From an uncultured Gammaproteobacteria bacterium (lineage in GTDB: Bacteria; Pseudomonadota; Gammaproteobacteria; Enterobacterales; Psychrobiaceae): a stretch of 57,609 bases of DNA. Positions 1 to 7,750 of the stretch are shown here, in pieces. A program made the position numbers and the translations under genes. Every line of letters begins with the position of its first letter. The first letter of the stretch is position 1. The notes under the pieces are model-generated. The model saw only the letters and a program-made list of their open reading frames with translations, made no database searches and was not told the origin of the DNA. Location of the stretch: assembly GCA_937139475.1 (NCBI GenBank), contig CAKZQF010000192.1:1-57609 (forward strand), read 5' to 3'.

Positions 1-848
1 TCGCTTATTTTAATACACCAAAAGCCGCTATCTTGCTTTACGTCATCAACTCGCAACTGACAGGCTTCTGAGGGTCTAAAACCTTGATACAACATCAATA
101 AAGTGACCCACTTAAATTCATCGCTCTTTTCTTTATATGCTGTAGCAGTTAGCAATGACTTGATTTCGTTGTTCTGCCACCGCATTCGCGCTGAATCTTC
201 ACCATTATTTGATTTGTTTTGTAGCTTTATGTCTGTAAAAGGGCTGCTTTGGGTGTGCTGCATTAAGCGGCACCATTTGAAGAACTGGGAGACAGCAGCC
301 AAGTAATCTTTATTAGATTTATGACTCCGCCCTTGGGATAACAATAGATCACGGTAAATTAACGCATGTGCACTAGTGACTTCACTAACTGCGCCAACAC
401 CAGCGCTATTAATAAAATGTGTGATGCGCTGTCTTAGCTGCTTTACTGTGAGTGGTCGCACATTCTCTTTTTCTTTAGATGCTACAAATTGTTCCAATGC
501 ATTCGATAAGGAAATGCCGTTGCCTGTAGTTACCATTGTTTTTAATTTTAACTTGCTTTTCGTTCTTGTAGGTAGCGTAACAACCTCTGCTGAATCAAAT
601 GCCGAGCGGAGTTCATAGACCACCTCATCCGTACATTCTTTGAAAGTGTTAGGATCAATATCAGGTGTTACGTCATCAATTTGACTCATTATTGCATTGG
701 CAATGGAAAAATTACGCTTAACAGCCACCGCACGTGATTTTGTAAGTAGTGAAACTTTCACATCAAATGGAAAGCCACGATCTCGTAAGTTCTTTGGTAA
801 ACAGATGCGGGTGTAATACGTACAATTTGGGGCGCGAAAAAGGTACAT
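1..848 (-). CDS. Tyrosine-type site-specific integrase, C-terminus beyond the window
   Basis: The reverse strand is open from an ATG at 848 to the window edge, giving 282 residues without a stop. The protein begins MYLFRAPNCTYYTRICLPKN, which resembles the N-terminal domain (DUF6538 type) of phage and island integrases. A SAM-like core-binding domain follows at about residues 115-200. The catalytic domain begins with GFRPSEACQL, whose Arg is the first catalytic residue of tyrosine recombinases. The remaining His/Arg/Tyr catalytic residues would lie outside the window. The gene starts about 100 bp from the 3' end of tRNA-Ser and reads away from it, the usual layout of an element integrated into a tRNA gene. 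That the element is intact or active is not shown. Confidence 0.85.
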   Translation of the reverse strand, partial: MYLFRAPNCTYYTRICLPKNLRDRGFPFDVKVSLLTKSRAVAVKRNFSIANAIMSQIDDVTPDIDPNTFKECTDEVVYELRSAFDSAEVVTLPTRTKSKLKLKTMVTTGNGISLSNALEQFVASKEKENVRPLTVKQLRQRITHFINSAGVGAVSEVTSAHALIYRDLLLSQGRSHKSNKDYLAAVSQFFKWCRLMQHTQSSPFTDIKLQNKSNNGEDSARMRWQNNEIKSLLTATAYKEKSDEFKWVTLLMLYQGFRPSEACQLRVDDVKQDSGFWCIKIS

Positions 849-894
849 TGTCTCAGTCAATCCTATAGTGGATTGGCTTGATTTTCTTTAGAAA

Positions 895-932
895 CAAAAA
901 AGCCGCTAATTTTCATTAAAAATCAACGGCTT
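895..932 (-). terminator. Rho-independent terminator after tRNA-Ser
   Basis: Read on the minus strand, AAGCCG pairs with CGGCTT, supported by an inner AT stem (ATTTT with AAAAT), and a run of six T follows. It lies 17 bp past the CCA end of the tRNA and before the integrase start, so it should end the tRNA transcript. Confidence 0.7.
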
Positions 933-948
933 ATTTGTTTTGAATTAG

Positions 949-1038
949 TGGCGGAGAGATAGGGATTTGAACCCTAGAACGGGATAAACCGTTGCCGGTT
1001 TTCAAGACCGGTGCATTCGACCACTCTGCCATCTCTCC
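949..1038 (-). tRNA. serT: tRNA-Ser (anticodon UGA)
   Basis: On the minus strand the acceptor arms GGAGAGA (1038-1032) and TCTCTCC (959-953) pair, followed by discriminator G and an encoded CCA (951-949). The anticodon loop CTTGAAA gives anticodon TGA, reading UCA and wobbling codons. The T arm contains GGTTCAAATCC, and the extra arm is long, as in class II tRNAs. The neighbours yccA and tusE are those of E. coli serT, which supports the symbol. The 3' end faces an integrase gene, so this tRNA is the probable attachment site of the element to the left; the gene itself is intact. Confidence 0.95.
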
Positions 1039-1048
1039 AGCGCGGTGT

Positions 1049-1076
1049 ATAGTATAGTAACCAGATGTTATTGCAA
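1049..1076 (-). promoter_or_regulatory. Probable sigma70 promoter of tRNA-Ser
   Basis: On the minus strand TTGCAA (1076-1071) and TACTAT (1054-1049) are separated by 16 bp. A GC-rich discriminator, ACACCGCGCT, then leads directly into the tRNA 5' end at 1038. Such a discriminator is typical of growth-rate-controlled stable RNA promoters; the regulation is inferred. Confidence 0.5.
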
Positions 1077-1165
1077 GCCTAAATCTAATTATTTACAAAA
1101 TAAATTGAACCTTTTGCTTATTCAAGCGCCAAACGTTTATAATTTAATCACGTCATATTATGACA

Positions 1166-1195
1166 TTGCCAAAGTTATGCTATAGTCGGTATATA
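1166..1195 (+). promoter_or_regulatory. Possible promoter of yccA
   Basis: TTGCCA and TATATA with an 18-bp spacer lie about 30 bp before the yccA ATG at 1228. The match is moderate and the region is AT-rich, so other placements are possible. Confidence 0.35.
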
Positions 1196-1227
1196 ACTTT
1201 ACTAATTTTTGTCAAAACGGAGTTTTT

Positions 1228-1887
1228 ATGGAACATCGCACGACCTATAGTGCTAGCGCTGAATCGGCACTAGCTACTAACAAAGTACTTCGCAATACGT
1301 ATACGCTATTAGCGATGACATTTGCCTTTAGTGCTTTCACAGCGCTTATTTCAATGCAATTTGATTTTGGCTTCTTAGGCCGTATTGGCTTTATGATAGC
1401 GGCAATCGTATGTTTATTTATCACTCACAAAAAAGCAGAAACTGCCCAGGGTTTATTTTGGACTTTCGCCTTTGTAGGCTTTATGGGATTGGGCTTAGGG
1501 CCATTGCTTAACCATTACCTTGCCATGAGCAATGGTGGCGAGATTGTAATGCAAGCCTTAGGCGGCACGGCATTAGTATTCTTTGGCCTATCAGCCTATG
1601 CACTTACGAGCAAAAAAGACTTCTCTTTCATGGGCGGCTTCCTAATGGTCGGCATGATCGTGGTTGTGGTAGCAATGTTAGCCAACTTATTCTTTCAAGT
1701 TCCAGGTGTTAGCTTAGCGATTAGCGCTGCGGTTGTAATGTTGATGTCTGGCCTTATCTTGTTTGATACAAGCCGTATCGTTCACGGTGGCGAAACAAAC
1801 TACATCCGTGCGACAGTTTCACTGTATTTAAACATCTACAACTTGTTTGTGCACCTACTAGCACTTATTGGAATGGGCGAAGACTAA
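1228..1887 (+). CDS. yccA: Bax inhibitor-1/YccA family inner-membrane protein
   Basis: A 219-residue protein with about seven hydrophobic helices filling residues 25-215, the length and layout of the BI-1/YccA family. The signature near the C-terminus (LILFDTSRIVHGGETNYIRA) is well kept. In E. coli YccA interacts with the FtsH protease and moderates its action on membrane proteins such as SecY; some BI-1 homologues leak calcium or protons. The ATG is preceded by a purine-rich CGGAG seven bases upstream. It lies between tRNA-Ser and the tus genes as in E. coli, and is closed by a strong terminator, so it is probably transcribed alone. Confidence 0.9.
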   Translation: MEHRTTYSASAESALATNKVLRNTYTLLAMTFAFSAFTALISMQFDFGFLGRIGFMIAAIVCLFITHKKAETAQGLFWTFAFVGFMGLGLGPLLNHYLAMSNGGEIVMQALGGTALVFFGLSAYALTSKKDFSFMGGFLMVGMIVVVVAMLANLFFQVPGVSLAISAAVVMLMSGLILFDTSRIVHGGETNYIRATVSLYLNIYNLFVHLLALIGMGED

Positions 1888-1921
1888 GCACTTTAGCTTA
1901 GGACCATTTTCCAGTATGATC

Positions 1922-1948
1922 AGCTCCGCTTTTGCGGAGCTTTTTTTT
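1922..1948 (+). terminator. Rho-independent terminator after yccA
   Basis: A perfect 8-bp stem, AGCTCCGC with GCGGAGCT, closes a TTTT loop and is followed by a run of T. It lies 35 bp past the yccA stop. Confidence 0.9.
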
Positions 1949-1984
1949 GCTTAGGTTTTATTTATTTTTACGAGTTATCGGCAC

Positions 1985-2374
1985 ATGACAACAAACTTTG
2001 TTCTACTCATCAACAGCGATGTAAACAGCCAGGGCTCTCACAGCGCATTAGCCTTTGCCAATGAGCTAATAGCTCAGGGACAACACATCAAGCAAGTGTT
2101 TTTTTATCAAGATGGTGTCACCAATACTAATAGTCTGTGTAGTCCAGCAAGTGATGAGATTAATCTTGTCGAGCAGTGGCAAACGCTGCACCAAACACAT
2201 AACGTTGAATTGGTGAGCTGTGTTGCCGCTTCCCTGCGTCGAGGCATTGTTGATAAACAATTAGCAACAGAGCAACATCTAACGTCAGATAATTTAGCCC
2301 AAGGCTTTCGATTAGGCGGCTTAGGTGAGTTTGTTGAGGCGAGTAGCCACGCCGATAAACTTATTCAATTTTAA
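1985..2374 (+). CDS. tusD: Sulfurtransferase complex subunit TusD
   Basis: A 129-residue DsrE-fold protein. The sulfur-carrying cysteine sits in ELVSCVAASLRRGI at residue 79, matching Cys78 of E. coli TusD. In the TusBCD hexamer this cysteine takes persulfide sulfur from TusA (charged by IscS) and passes it to TusE for MnmA, which makes the 2-thio group of mnm5s2U34 in tRNA Lys, Glu and Gln. It is the first of four tightly packed genes ordered tusD-C-B-E. A second cysteine is seen at residue 52. The length is that of the family. Confidence 0.93.
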   Translation: MTTNFVLLINSDVNSQGSHSALAFANELIAQGQHIKQVFFYQDGVTNTNSLCSPASDEINLVEQWQTLHQTHNVELVSCVAASLRRGIVDKQLATEQHLTSDNLAQGFRLGGLGEFVEASSHADKLIQF

Positions 2375-2387
2375 GGTCAATAATTTG

Positions 2388-2744
2388 ATGAAATCTTTAG
2401 CCATCATTAATAAAAGTGCCCCCTTTGGTAACATCGATTATAGAGAATCACTAGACATTGCCTTAGCCAACGCGAGCTATGACCGCCCTATTGCCCTATT
2501 CTTTAGCGATGATGGGCTGTTTCAAATAAGTCAGGCTACCGATGGCACCCTCACCGGCAATAAAGAACTTAGCAAAACATTTGGTTTACTAGAAATGTAC
2601 GATGTTGAAGATATCTTCTTTTGCCAAGATTCAATGCTAGCGCGTGGTTTAAGTGATAGTGACCTTATTATTGAAGGCCAGTGCTTAACGGCTTCACAAT
2701 GGTTTGCTAAACTGCAACAATTCGATCAAATCATTACGTTTTAA
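2388..2744 (+). CDS. tusC: Sulfurtransferase complex subunit TusC
   Basis: The ATG at 2388, 13 bp after the tusD stop, gives a 118-residue protein beginning MKSLAIINKSAPFG, the expected size and N-terminus of TusC. The open frame extends further upstream, but that would overlap tusD and lengthen the protein beyond the family. TusC is a DsrE/DsrF-like structural subunit of the TusBCD sulfur relay complex. The motif SAPFGNIDYRESLDIALA near the N-terminus and a C-terminal ending FDQIITF are typical. It is co-transcribed with tusD and tusB. Confidence 0.92.
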   Translation: MKSLAIINKSAPFGNIDYRESLDIALANASYDRPIALFFSDDGLFQISQATDGTLTGNKELSKTFGLLEMYDVEDIFFCQDSMLARGLSDSDLIIEGQCLTASQWFAKLQQFDQIITF

Positions 2745-2746
2745 CT

Positions 2747-3013
2747 ATGCTGATAATCGCCACCAAAAGTCCCTTTATCAAAGCGTTGCCACAATCAGAT
2801 ACTGGGGCGACACTACTCTTATCACAAGATAGCGTTATCGCGGTGACTGCGACACTCCAAGCTGAGCACTTTGTCAAAGTGTATGCACTAGAGAGCGACT
2901 TAGCGGCACGCGGCCTAACGAAAACTGCACAACAAAATCCAATGATTGAAATCATCAATCTGCAACAATTTGTACAGTTAACAATAAACCATCACCCAAT
3001 AATGAACTGGTAA
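2747..3013 (+). CDS. tusB: Sulfurtransferase complex subunit TusB
   Basis: An 88-residue protein starting two bases after the tusC stop. TusB/DsrH proteins are about 95 residues and poorly conserved. The start MLIIATKSPF and the internal run VYALESDLAARGL fit the family. It is the third subunit of the TusBCD heterohexamer in cytoplasmic sulfur relay to tRNA. Position between tusC and tusE is the strongest support. The close spacing implies translational coupling. Confidence 0.88.
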   Translation: MLIIATKSPFIKALPQSDTGATLLLSQDSVIAVTATLQAEHFVKVYALESDLAARGLTKTAQQNPMIEIINLQQFVQLTINHHPIMNW

Positions 3014-3016
3014 AAC

Positions 3017-3355
3017 ATGAGCTCAGGCATTGAATACAACGGCGTCTCCTACGACGTCGATAAACACAACTACTTATTAAATTTAAGTGATTGGAGCGAA
3101 GAACTAGCGCTACACATAGCGTCCCTTGAGAACATTGAAATGAGTGACGAGCATTGGGAAGTTGTGCGCTTTATACGCCAGTTTTATATTGAATTTAATA
3201 CTAGCCCAGCAGTGCGTATGCTTGTTAAAGCGATGGCTAAAGAATACGGTCCCGAAAAAGGTAACAGTCGTTACCTATACTCTTTGTTTCCGAAAGGCCC
3301 TGCCAAACAGGCAACTCGAATCGCGGGCTTGCCTAAACCCGCGAAGTGTATTTAA
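3017..3355 (+). CDS. tusE: Sulfur carrier protein TusE (DsrC family)
   Basis: A 112-residue DsrC-family protein. The C-terminal arm ends KPAKCI, placing the persulfide-carrying cysteine next to last, as in TusE. The motif [18 protein letters not shown] is conserved across DsrC proteins. TusE receives sulfur from TusD and presents it to MnmA for tRNA 2-thiolation. The second cysteine needed in dissimilatory DsrC, about ten residues earlier, is absent, which favours the tRNA role. It closes the tusDCBE operon; its stop codon forms part of the hairpin at 3353-3385. Confidence 0.93.
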   Translation: MSSGIEYNGVSYDVDKHNYLLNLSDWSEELALHIASLENIEMSDEHWEVVRFIRQFYIEFNTSPAVRMLVKAMAKEYGPEKGNSRYLYSLFPKGPAKQATRIAGLPKPAKCI

Positions 3356-3385
3356 TACCAATCCTACTTAATCGGATTGGTATTA
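3353..3385. terminator. Bidirectional hairpin between tusE and the RND permease gene (TAATACCAA type)
   Basis: Perfect 12-bp arms (TAATACCAATCC at 3353-3364 and GGATTGGTATTA at 3374-3385) enclose a 9-base loop. The left arm begins with the TAA of tusE. The right arm encodes the last residues of the permease on the minus strand. There is no T run, so termination is inferred. The arm ends are the same as those of the 168-bp element at 22992. Confidence 0.55.
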
Positions 3386-6300
3386 GCCGCTAGTAAGTCA
3401 GAGCAGAAGTCGGATAATTTAGCCTTAAACGCCTTCAAATCTTCAAGCAACACATACAAACACGGGATTAAGATCAAGGTGATCACCGTGGCAAAACCTA
3501 CCCCAAATGCCAATGATATTGCCATTGGGATCACTATTTGGGCCTGCATGCTCGACTCAAACATAATTGGCACCAAACCTATAAATGTGGTGAGTGAAGT
3601 CAGCGCGATTGCTCTAAAACGGCGCCCGCCGGCATGAACGACTGCATCTCTTAACGCAACACCTTGTTCCCGCGATTTATTGACAAAATCAACCATTACC
3701 AAGGAGTCGTTTACCACCACACCGGCGGCTGCGATAATCCCAAACAATGACATCGTGCTAAGATCGATACCAAAAATCATATGACCAAGCACTGAACCAA
3801 TCACTCCAAACGGAATGACTGACATAATTATCAATGGCTGAGAATACGAATGTAACGGCACCGCGAGCAAAGCGAAAATAACGAGTAACGACAACACAAA
3901 GTTTCTAAATTGCGTTGAAGCACCTTCCATTTCCTCCTGCACCCTACCAGCAACTTCACTACTAACCTGAGGGTATTCTTTCAACATTTCAGGCATAAAC
4001 TCATCTCGGATCTCTTTAGCGAGCTTAATTGGTTCGATTTGGGCGCTATCTACCGTAGCCCAAACACTCACCGTTCGCTTACCATCCTCACGTCGAATGC
4101 GATTAACACCATCTGTAAGCGTAATTACAGCCAGCTCTGACAGCGGCACTTGCTGGCCAGTTTTAGTAAAGATTATAGTCTCATCTATATGACCAATAGA
4201 GCTGCGCTGGCTTTGCGGATAACGCAACATCACCTTCACTTCCTGAGCATCACGCATTATCCGCTGCGCTTCAATACCATAGAAACTAAAGTTAACCTGC
4301 GATGCAATATCTTTAAGGGTTAAACCAAGGCTACGGGCGAGCGGCTTAAGTTCAAATTGCACCTCCTGGGTGGCACTTTGCCGCGAGTCATCAATGTCTG
4401 ATACGCCTTTTACTTTGGCCAATTTCTGCTTAAGCTGTGATGCTGCTGCCATTAGCTGCGCATCATCGAGCCCAATCAGTTTAAAACTCACATCGCCATC
4501 ATCACGACCACTGCCAAATAAATTATCTGCGATGGTAAGTGACTTTAAGCCTGCAATATTAGGCATCGCTTCACGCCAGCGTGCTGCCACTTCAAAGGTA
4601 TTAAGCTCACGTAATTCAGGATCTGTCATACGCACCATCACTTGTGCGCCGCTACGTGACGTTAAACGCGTAAAGGTTTGTTCAATAACACCAGCGCCAT
4701 ATTCCTGTTCTAGCTCTTTATCTATTCTTTTGAGTACTTCTTCAACTTCATAGATAGCATCTAAGGTAGCCTGCTCAGAACTTTGTTGCTTCATTTCGAT
4801 AGTAATGCGTGGAAAGTCATGTGGGATTTGTGGCATGCCAATAAAGCGCACAAAACCGTTGATGAAAAGGCCAATGCCAAGTATCAATACACCAACAAAG
4901 GTTAATAACACTGTGACCCTGTAATGCAATGCACGCGCTAAGAATGGTTGATAAGTTCCCGCCACAAAACGTTGTAATGCCCCATCAATGGCACTGCGCA
5001 AGCGATGCATTTTAGACTGTTTGTTCACCACTTTATAATTCATCTTGGCTAAATGAGCGGGCAAAATTAATTTAGACTCAACCAAGGAAAACAATAGACA
5101 AAGCACGACCACATAACCTACCGAATGAGACATCGCAGACTCAGGCCCAGAACTTAACAACATCGGTACAAAGGCAGCTATCGTGGTGAGTACCCCAAAG
5201 GTGGCGGGCGTTGCGACTCGTTTAACCCCCCGCACAACGTTATCGAGACTATGGCCATGCTTTTCAATTTCTTCACTGGCACTCTCCCCCACGACTATTG
5301 CATCGTCGACAACAACCCCCAACACCAAAATAAAGGCAAACAAACTGGTCACATTAATGGTAACGTCGATAAACTCGAGTGGCATAAACAATAGTGCACC
5401 GAGAAAACTCACCGGTAGCCCCATCATTACCCAGAACGCCAAGCGAAAACGTAAGAATAGCGCCAAGATAAGAAATACTAGCGCGCCGCCAGATATCATA
5501 TTATCCATCATCATATCCAGACGACCCTGCAAGTAGAAGGTCATATCAACCCAAGGCTCTAAACGAACCTGCGGTGGTAGTTCCTGATTTTTTTCGGCGA
5601 TGTACGCTTTAACCTGCGCCGAAATGTCCGGCATACTTTGGTCACTTGAAGCGCCAACAAAGATGGTGACAGAATTCTTACCATTGAACTTGGAATATTG
5701 CAGACCTTCAACAAAGCCATCATTAACTTTTGCCACGTCCCCCAATAACACCATGGTGCCGTCACTGCGTTGGACAACGGGTATTTGCTCAAACTCGAGT
5801 TGGTTATAGGCTTGATTTTCAATTCTCATCGAAATCATGCCGTTTTCAGCACGAATTTGTCCGGCAGACAAGTTAGCCGCATTACCGCGTATCGCATTGG
5901 CAAGCTCAACAAAGGTTAATTGATATTCCCTTAGCTTGTGTTGATCGACTTCAATGCCAATTTCATACGCTAGCCCGCCGAAATAATCCGAGACATTAAC
6001 CAAGCTTAAATCACGAATTTCATCATGAATTTCTTTGCCAAGGTCTTTTAATTGCCCCCGCGGCAAGTCGCCATACAAGCTGATATACATGACTTCTTGC
6101 TTAAACTTATCCCTTTTAACAACAGGACGTTCCATGCCCTCTGGAAAGCTAGAAATAGCATCAATTTGCAGTTTCACTTCATCAAGTACTTCTTGGGTGC
6201 TGTAATCAGTATCGACCTCTATCCACGCACTGGAAACACTGCGTTTGGAATGGCTAATAACACGCTTTAATCCCTCGACGCCATTAAGTGCCTCCTCAAT

Positions 6301-6513
6301 CTTAATCGTAATACCCTGCTCAACTTCCTGAGGCGCAGCGCCAGGGTACGGGACACTAACCGCTATCCAGTTTGTTTCTACCAGTGGAAACATCTGCTTG
6401 CGGATCGCGAGCGACATTAAGATCCCACCAATAATAATAAATATCATTAATAAATTGGCAGCTACGCTATTACGCGCAAACCACGCAATGATCCCGGTTT
6501 CTTTGTGGCTCAC
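3364..6513 (-). CDS. RND family efflux permease (operon B)
   Basis: A 1049-residue inner-membrane protein with the duplicated layout of RND drug exporters: a membrane helix near residue 20, a large periplasmic loop, helices 2-6, then the repeat. Helix 4 carries GVVVDDAIVVGE, keeping both aspartates of the AcrB proton relay (Asp407/408). In helix 10 the usual Lys position reads GVVVNDSLVMVD, so the lysine is replaced by Asn. It overlaps its membrane-fusion partner by 4 bp, so the two are translated together. No outer-membrane factor is present, so a TolC-type channel encoded elsewhere is presumed. The substrate cannot be read from the sequence. Confidence 0.9.
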   Translation of the reverse strand: MSHKETGIIAWFARNSVAANLLMIFIIIGGILMSLAIRKQMFPLVETNWIAVSVPYPGAAPQEVEQGITIKIEEALNGVEGLKRVISHSKRSVSSAWIEVDTDYSTQEVLDEVKLQIDAISSFPEGMERPVVKRDKFKQEVMYISLYGDLPRGQLKDLGKEIHDEIRDLSLVNVSDYFGGLAYEIGIEVDQHKLREYQLTFVELANAIRGNAANLSAGQIRAENGMISMRIENQAYNQLEFEQIPVVQRSDGTMVLLGDVAKVNDGFVEGLQYSKFNGKNSVTIFVGASSDQSMPDISAQVKAYIAEKNQELPPQVRLEPWVDMTFYLQGRLDMMMDNMISGGALVFLILALFLRFRLAFWVMMGLPVSFLGALLFMPLEFIDVTINVTSLFAFILVLGVVVDDAIVVGESASEEIEKHGHSLDNVVRGVKRVATPATFGVLTTIAAFVPMLLSSGPESAMSHSVGYVVVLCLLFSLVESKLILPAHLAKMNYKVVNKQSKMHRLRSAIDGALQRFVAGTYQPFLARALHYRVTVLLTFVGVLILGIGLFINGFVRFIGMPQIPHDFPRITIEMKQQSSEQATLDAIYEVEEVLKRIDKELEQEYGAGVIEQTFTRLTSRSGAQVMVRMTDPELRELNTFEVAARWREAMPNIAGLKSLTIADNLFGSGRDDGDVSFKLIGLDDAQLMAAASQLKQKLAKVKGVSDIDDSRQSATQEVQFELKPLARSLGLTLKDIASQVNFSFYGIEAQRIMRDAQEVKVMLRYPQSQRSSIGHIDETIIFTKTGQQVPLSELAVITLTDGVNRIRREDGKRTVSVWATVDSAQIEPIKLAKEIRDEFMPEMLKEYPQVSSEVAGRVQEEMEGASTQFRNFVLSLLVIFALLAVPLHSYSQPLIIMSVIPFGVIGSVLGHMIFGIDLSTMSLFGIIAAAGVVVNDSLVMVDFVNKSREQGVALRDAVVHAGGRRFRAIALTSLTTFIGLVPIMFESSMQAQIVIPMAISLAFGVGFATVITLILIPCLYVLLEDLKAFKAKLSDFCSDLLAANTNPIK

Positions 6514-7640
6514 AGCGTTTCCTCATTTGATTTAACGGTTAGCGCCATTCCTTCAATGGGATAGGATAATGCACTGGTAATATATTCGTTACCTTCGCCA
6601 AAATCCCCTTTGATCAAGATGTCATTGCCCTGCTCTCGCACAACGGCCACCGCTTTAAAATGTAGTTTGGAGTCGGTCGATAGGGTCGGTATCTTATTGT
6701 CATTAACAATATGGCGCGGCACCACCGCAGCATTTTCGATGGTATCGCCATTAACGCTAGCCGTCACATAACTACCAAAGCGTAGCGGCTTGTCCAAATT
6801 ATATGGCTGAGCGACTTCAACAACTAGATAGTGCATTCTCGAAACAGCATCTATAACGCCTTCGTTACGCACAATCACGCCTTGCCATGATGCTTTCTGA
6901 CCATTAAAGTTAGTCTGTAATGTCACACTGGCACCGATACCATCATTATTTAGAAATGCGAGATCTTTATCGGCGATGGGCAAACGTATTTGACCAACGT
7001 TTGTTGCTGATAGCATGCCAATATTACTGCCTCCATTGACTACACTGCCTAAGCTAACACTGCGCTGGTTAATAATTGCATCATAGGGTGCAGTAATTGT
7101 TGTACGGTCTAAATTACGCTGTGCTTTTTTGACTATTGCCTGAGCAGCACGAACTTTGGCAACTTCTTGCGCCAGTTGTGGTTTTCTCAAGCCCAGTTCC
7201 GATGGCTTGGCATTATTTATCTTTTCCCACTCGCTTTGTGCGACATGACCGCGTGCCTTTTCCAGCTGTAATGCGGCTCGTGCAGCCGCAAGATTTGCCT
7301 GTGCTTCAACTAACGACGCTTGATAATCACTAGGGTCTATATTGATAAGCGTGGTGCCTTTTTTCACAAAAGCACCTTTAACAAAATCTTTGGAAATAGC
7401 GACTATTTTACCGTTAACCTGAGCAACCAACTGAGTCTGCTCTTTAGGCTCAACCACTCCTTGTGATGAAACTTTAAGTTTATGATTTGACACAACAAGT
7501 TTTGAGGTTTTGACCAGTGGAGCAAAATCCACAACTTCCTTTTCTTCAATTGGCTCCTTTGCCAGTGATAACCCCCAAAGACCAGCTGCAGCGATACATA
7601 CAACAGCAATCGGGAAAACTATTTGTTTTGTTGTGGCCAT
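6510..7640 (-). CDS. RND efflux periplasmic adaptor (membrane-fusion protein, operon B)
   Basis: A 376-residue HlyD/AcrA-family protein. An N-terminal hydrophobic anchor or uncleaved signal is at residues 6-27, and no lipobox cysteine is evident. Next come the lipoyl half (VVEPKEQTQLVAQVNGKI), a coiled-coil hairpin at about residues 105-165, the second lipoyl half (ITAPYDAIINQRSVSLGSVV) and a beta-barrel domain. It bridges the permease to an outer-membrane channel. It is the first gene of its operon: a terminator at 7704-7732 separates it from operon A, and its stop overlaps the permease start. Confidence 0.9.
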   Translation of the reverse strand: MATTKQIVFPIAVVCIAAAGLWGLSLAKEPIEEKEVVDFAPLVKTSKLVVSNHKLKVSSQGVVEPKEQTQLVAQVNGKIVAISKDFVKGAFVKKGTTLINIDPSDYQASLVEAQANLAAARAALQLEKARGHVAQSEWEKINNAKPSELGLRKPQLAQEVAKVRAAQAIVKKAQRNLDRTTITAPYDAIINQRSVSLGSVVNGGSNIGMLSATNVGQIRLPIADKDLAFLNNDGIGASVTLQTNFNGQKASWQGVIVRNEGVIDAVSRMHYLVVEVAQPYNLDKPLRFGSYVTASVNGDTIENAAVVPRHIVNDNKIPTLSTDSKLHFKAVAVVREQGNDILIKGDFGEGNEYITSALSYPIEGMALTVKSNEETL

Positions 7641-7703
7641 GCTTACTCCAAACTAAGCGAATATTTTGGCAACACTATACCTTTTTTAAATAGTGAAGCG
7701 TAT

Positions 7704-7732
7704 AAAAAAAGCCATTGCTAAATGGCTTTTTT
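7704..7732. terminator. Rho-independent terminator between the two RND operons
   Basis: AAAAAAGCCATT pairs with AATGGCTTTTTT around a very short loop, with A and T tracts on both sides, so it can act in either direction. On the minus strand it ends the transcript of operon A before operon B begins. Confidence 0.85.
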
Positions 7733-7750
7733 GTAAGAGATTATTTAACG

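Noticed and set aside
103..618. Plus-strand frames of 67 and 80 codons at the left edge
   Set aside because: They lie antisense to the integrase gene and carry no recognisable motifs.
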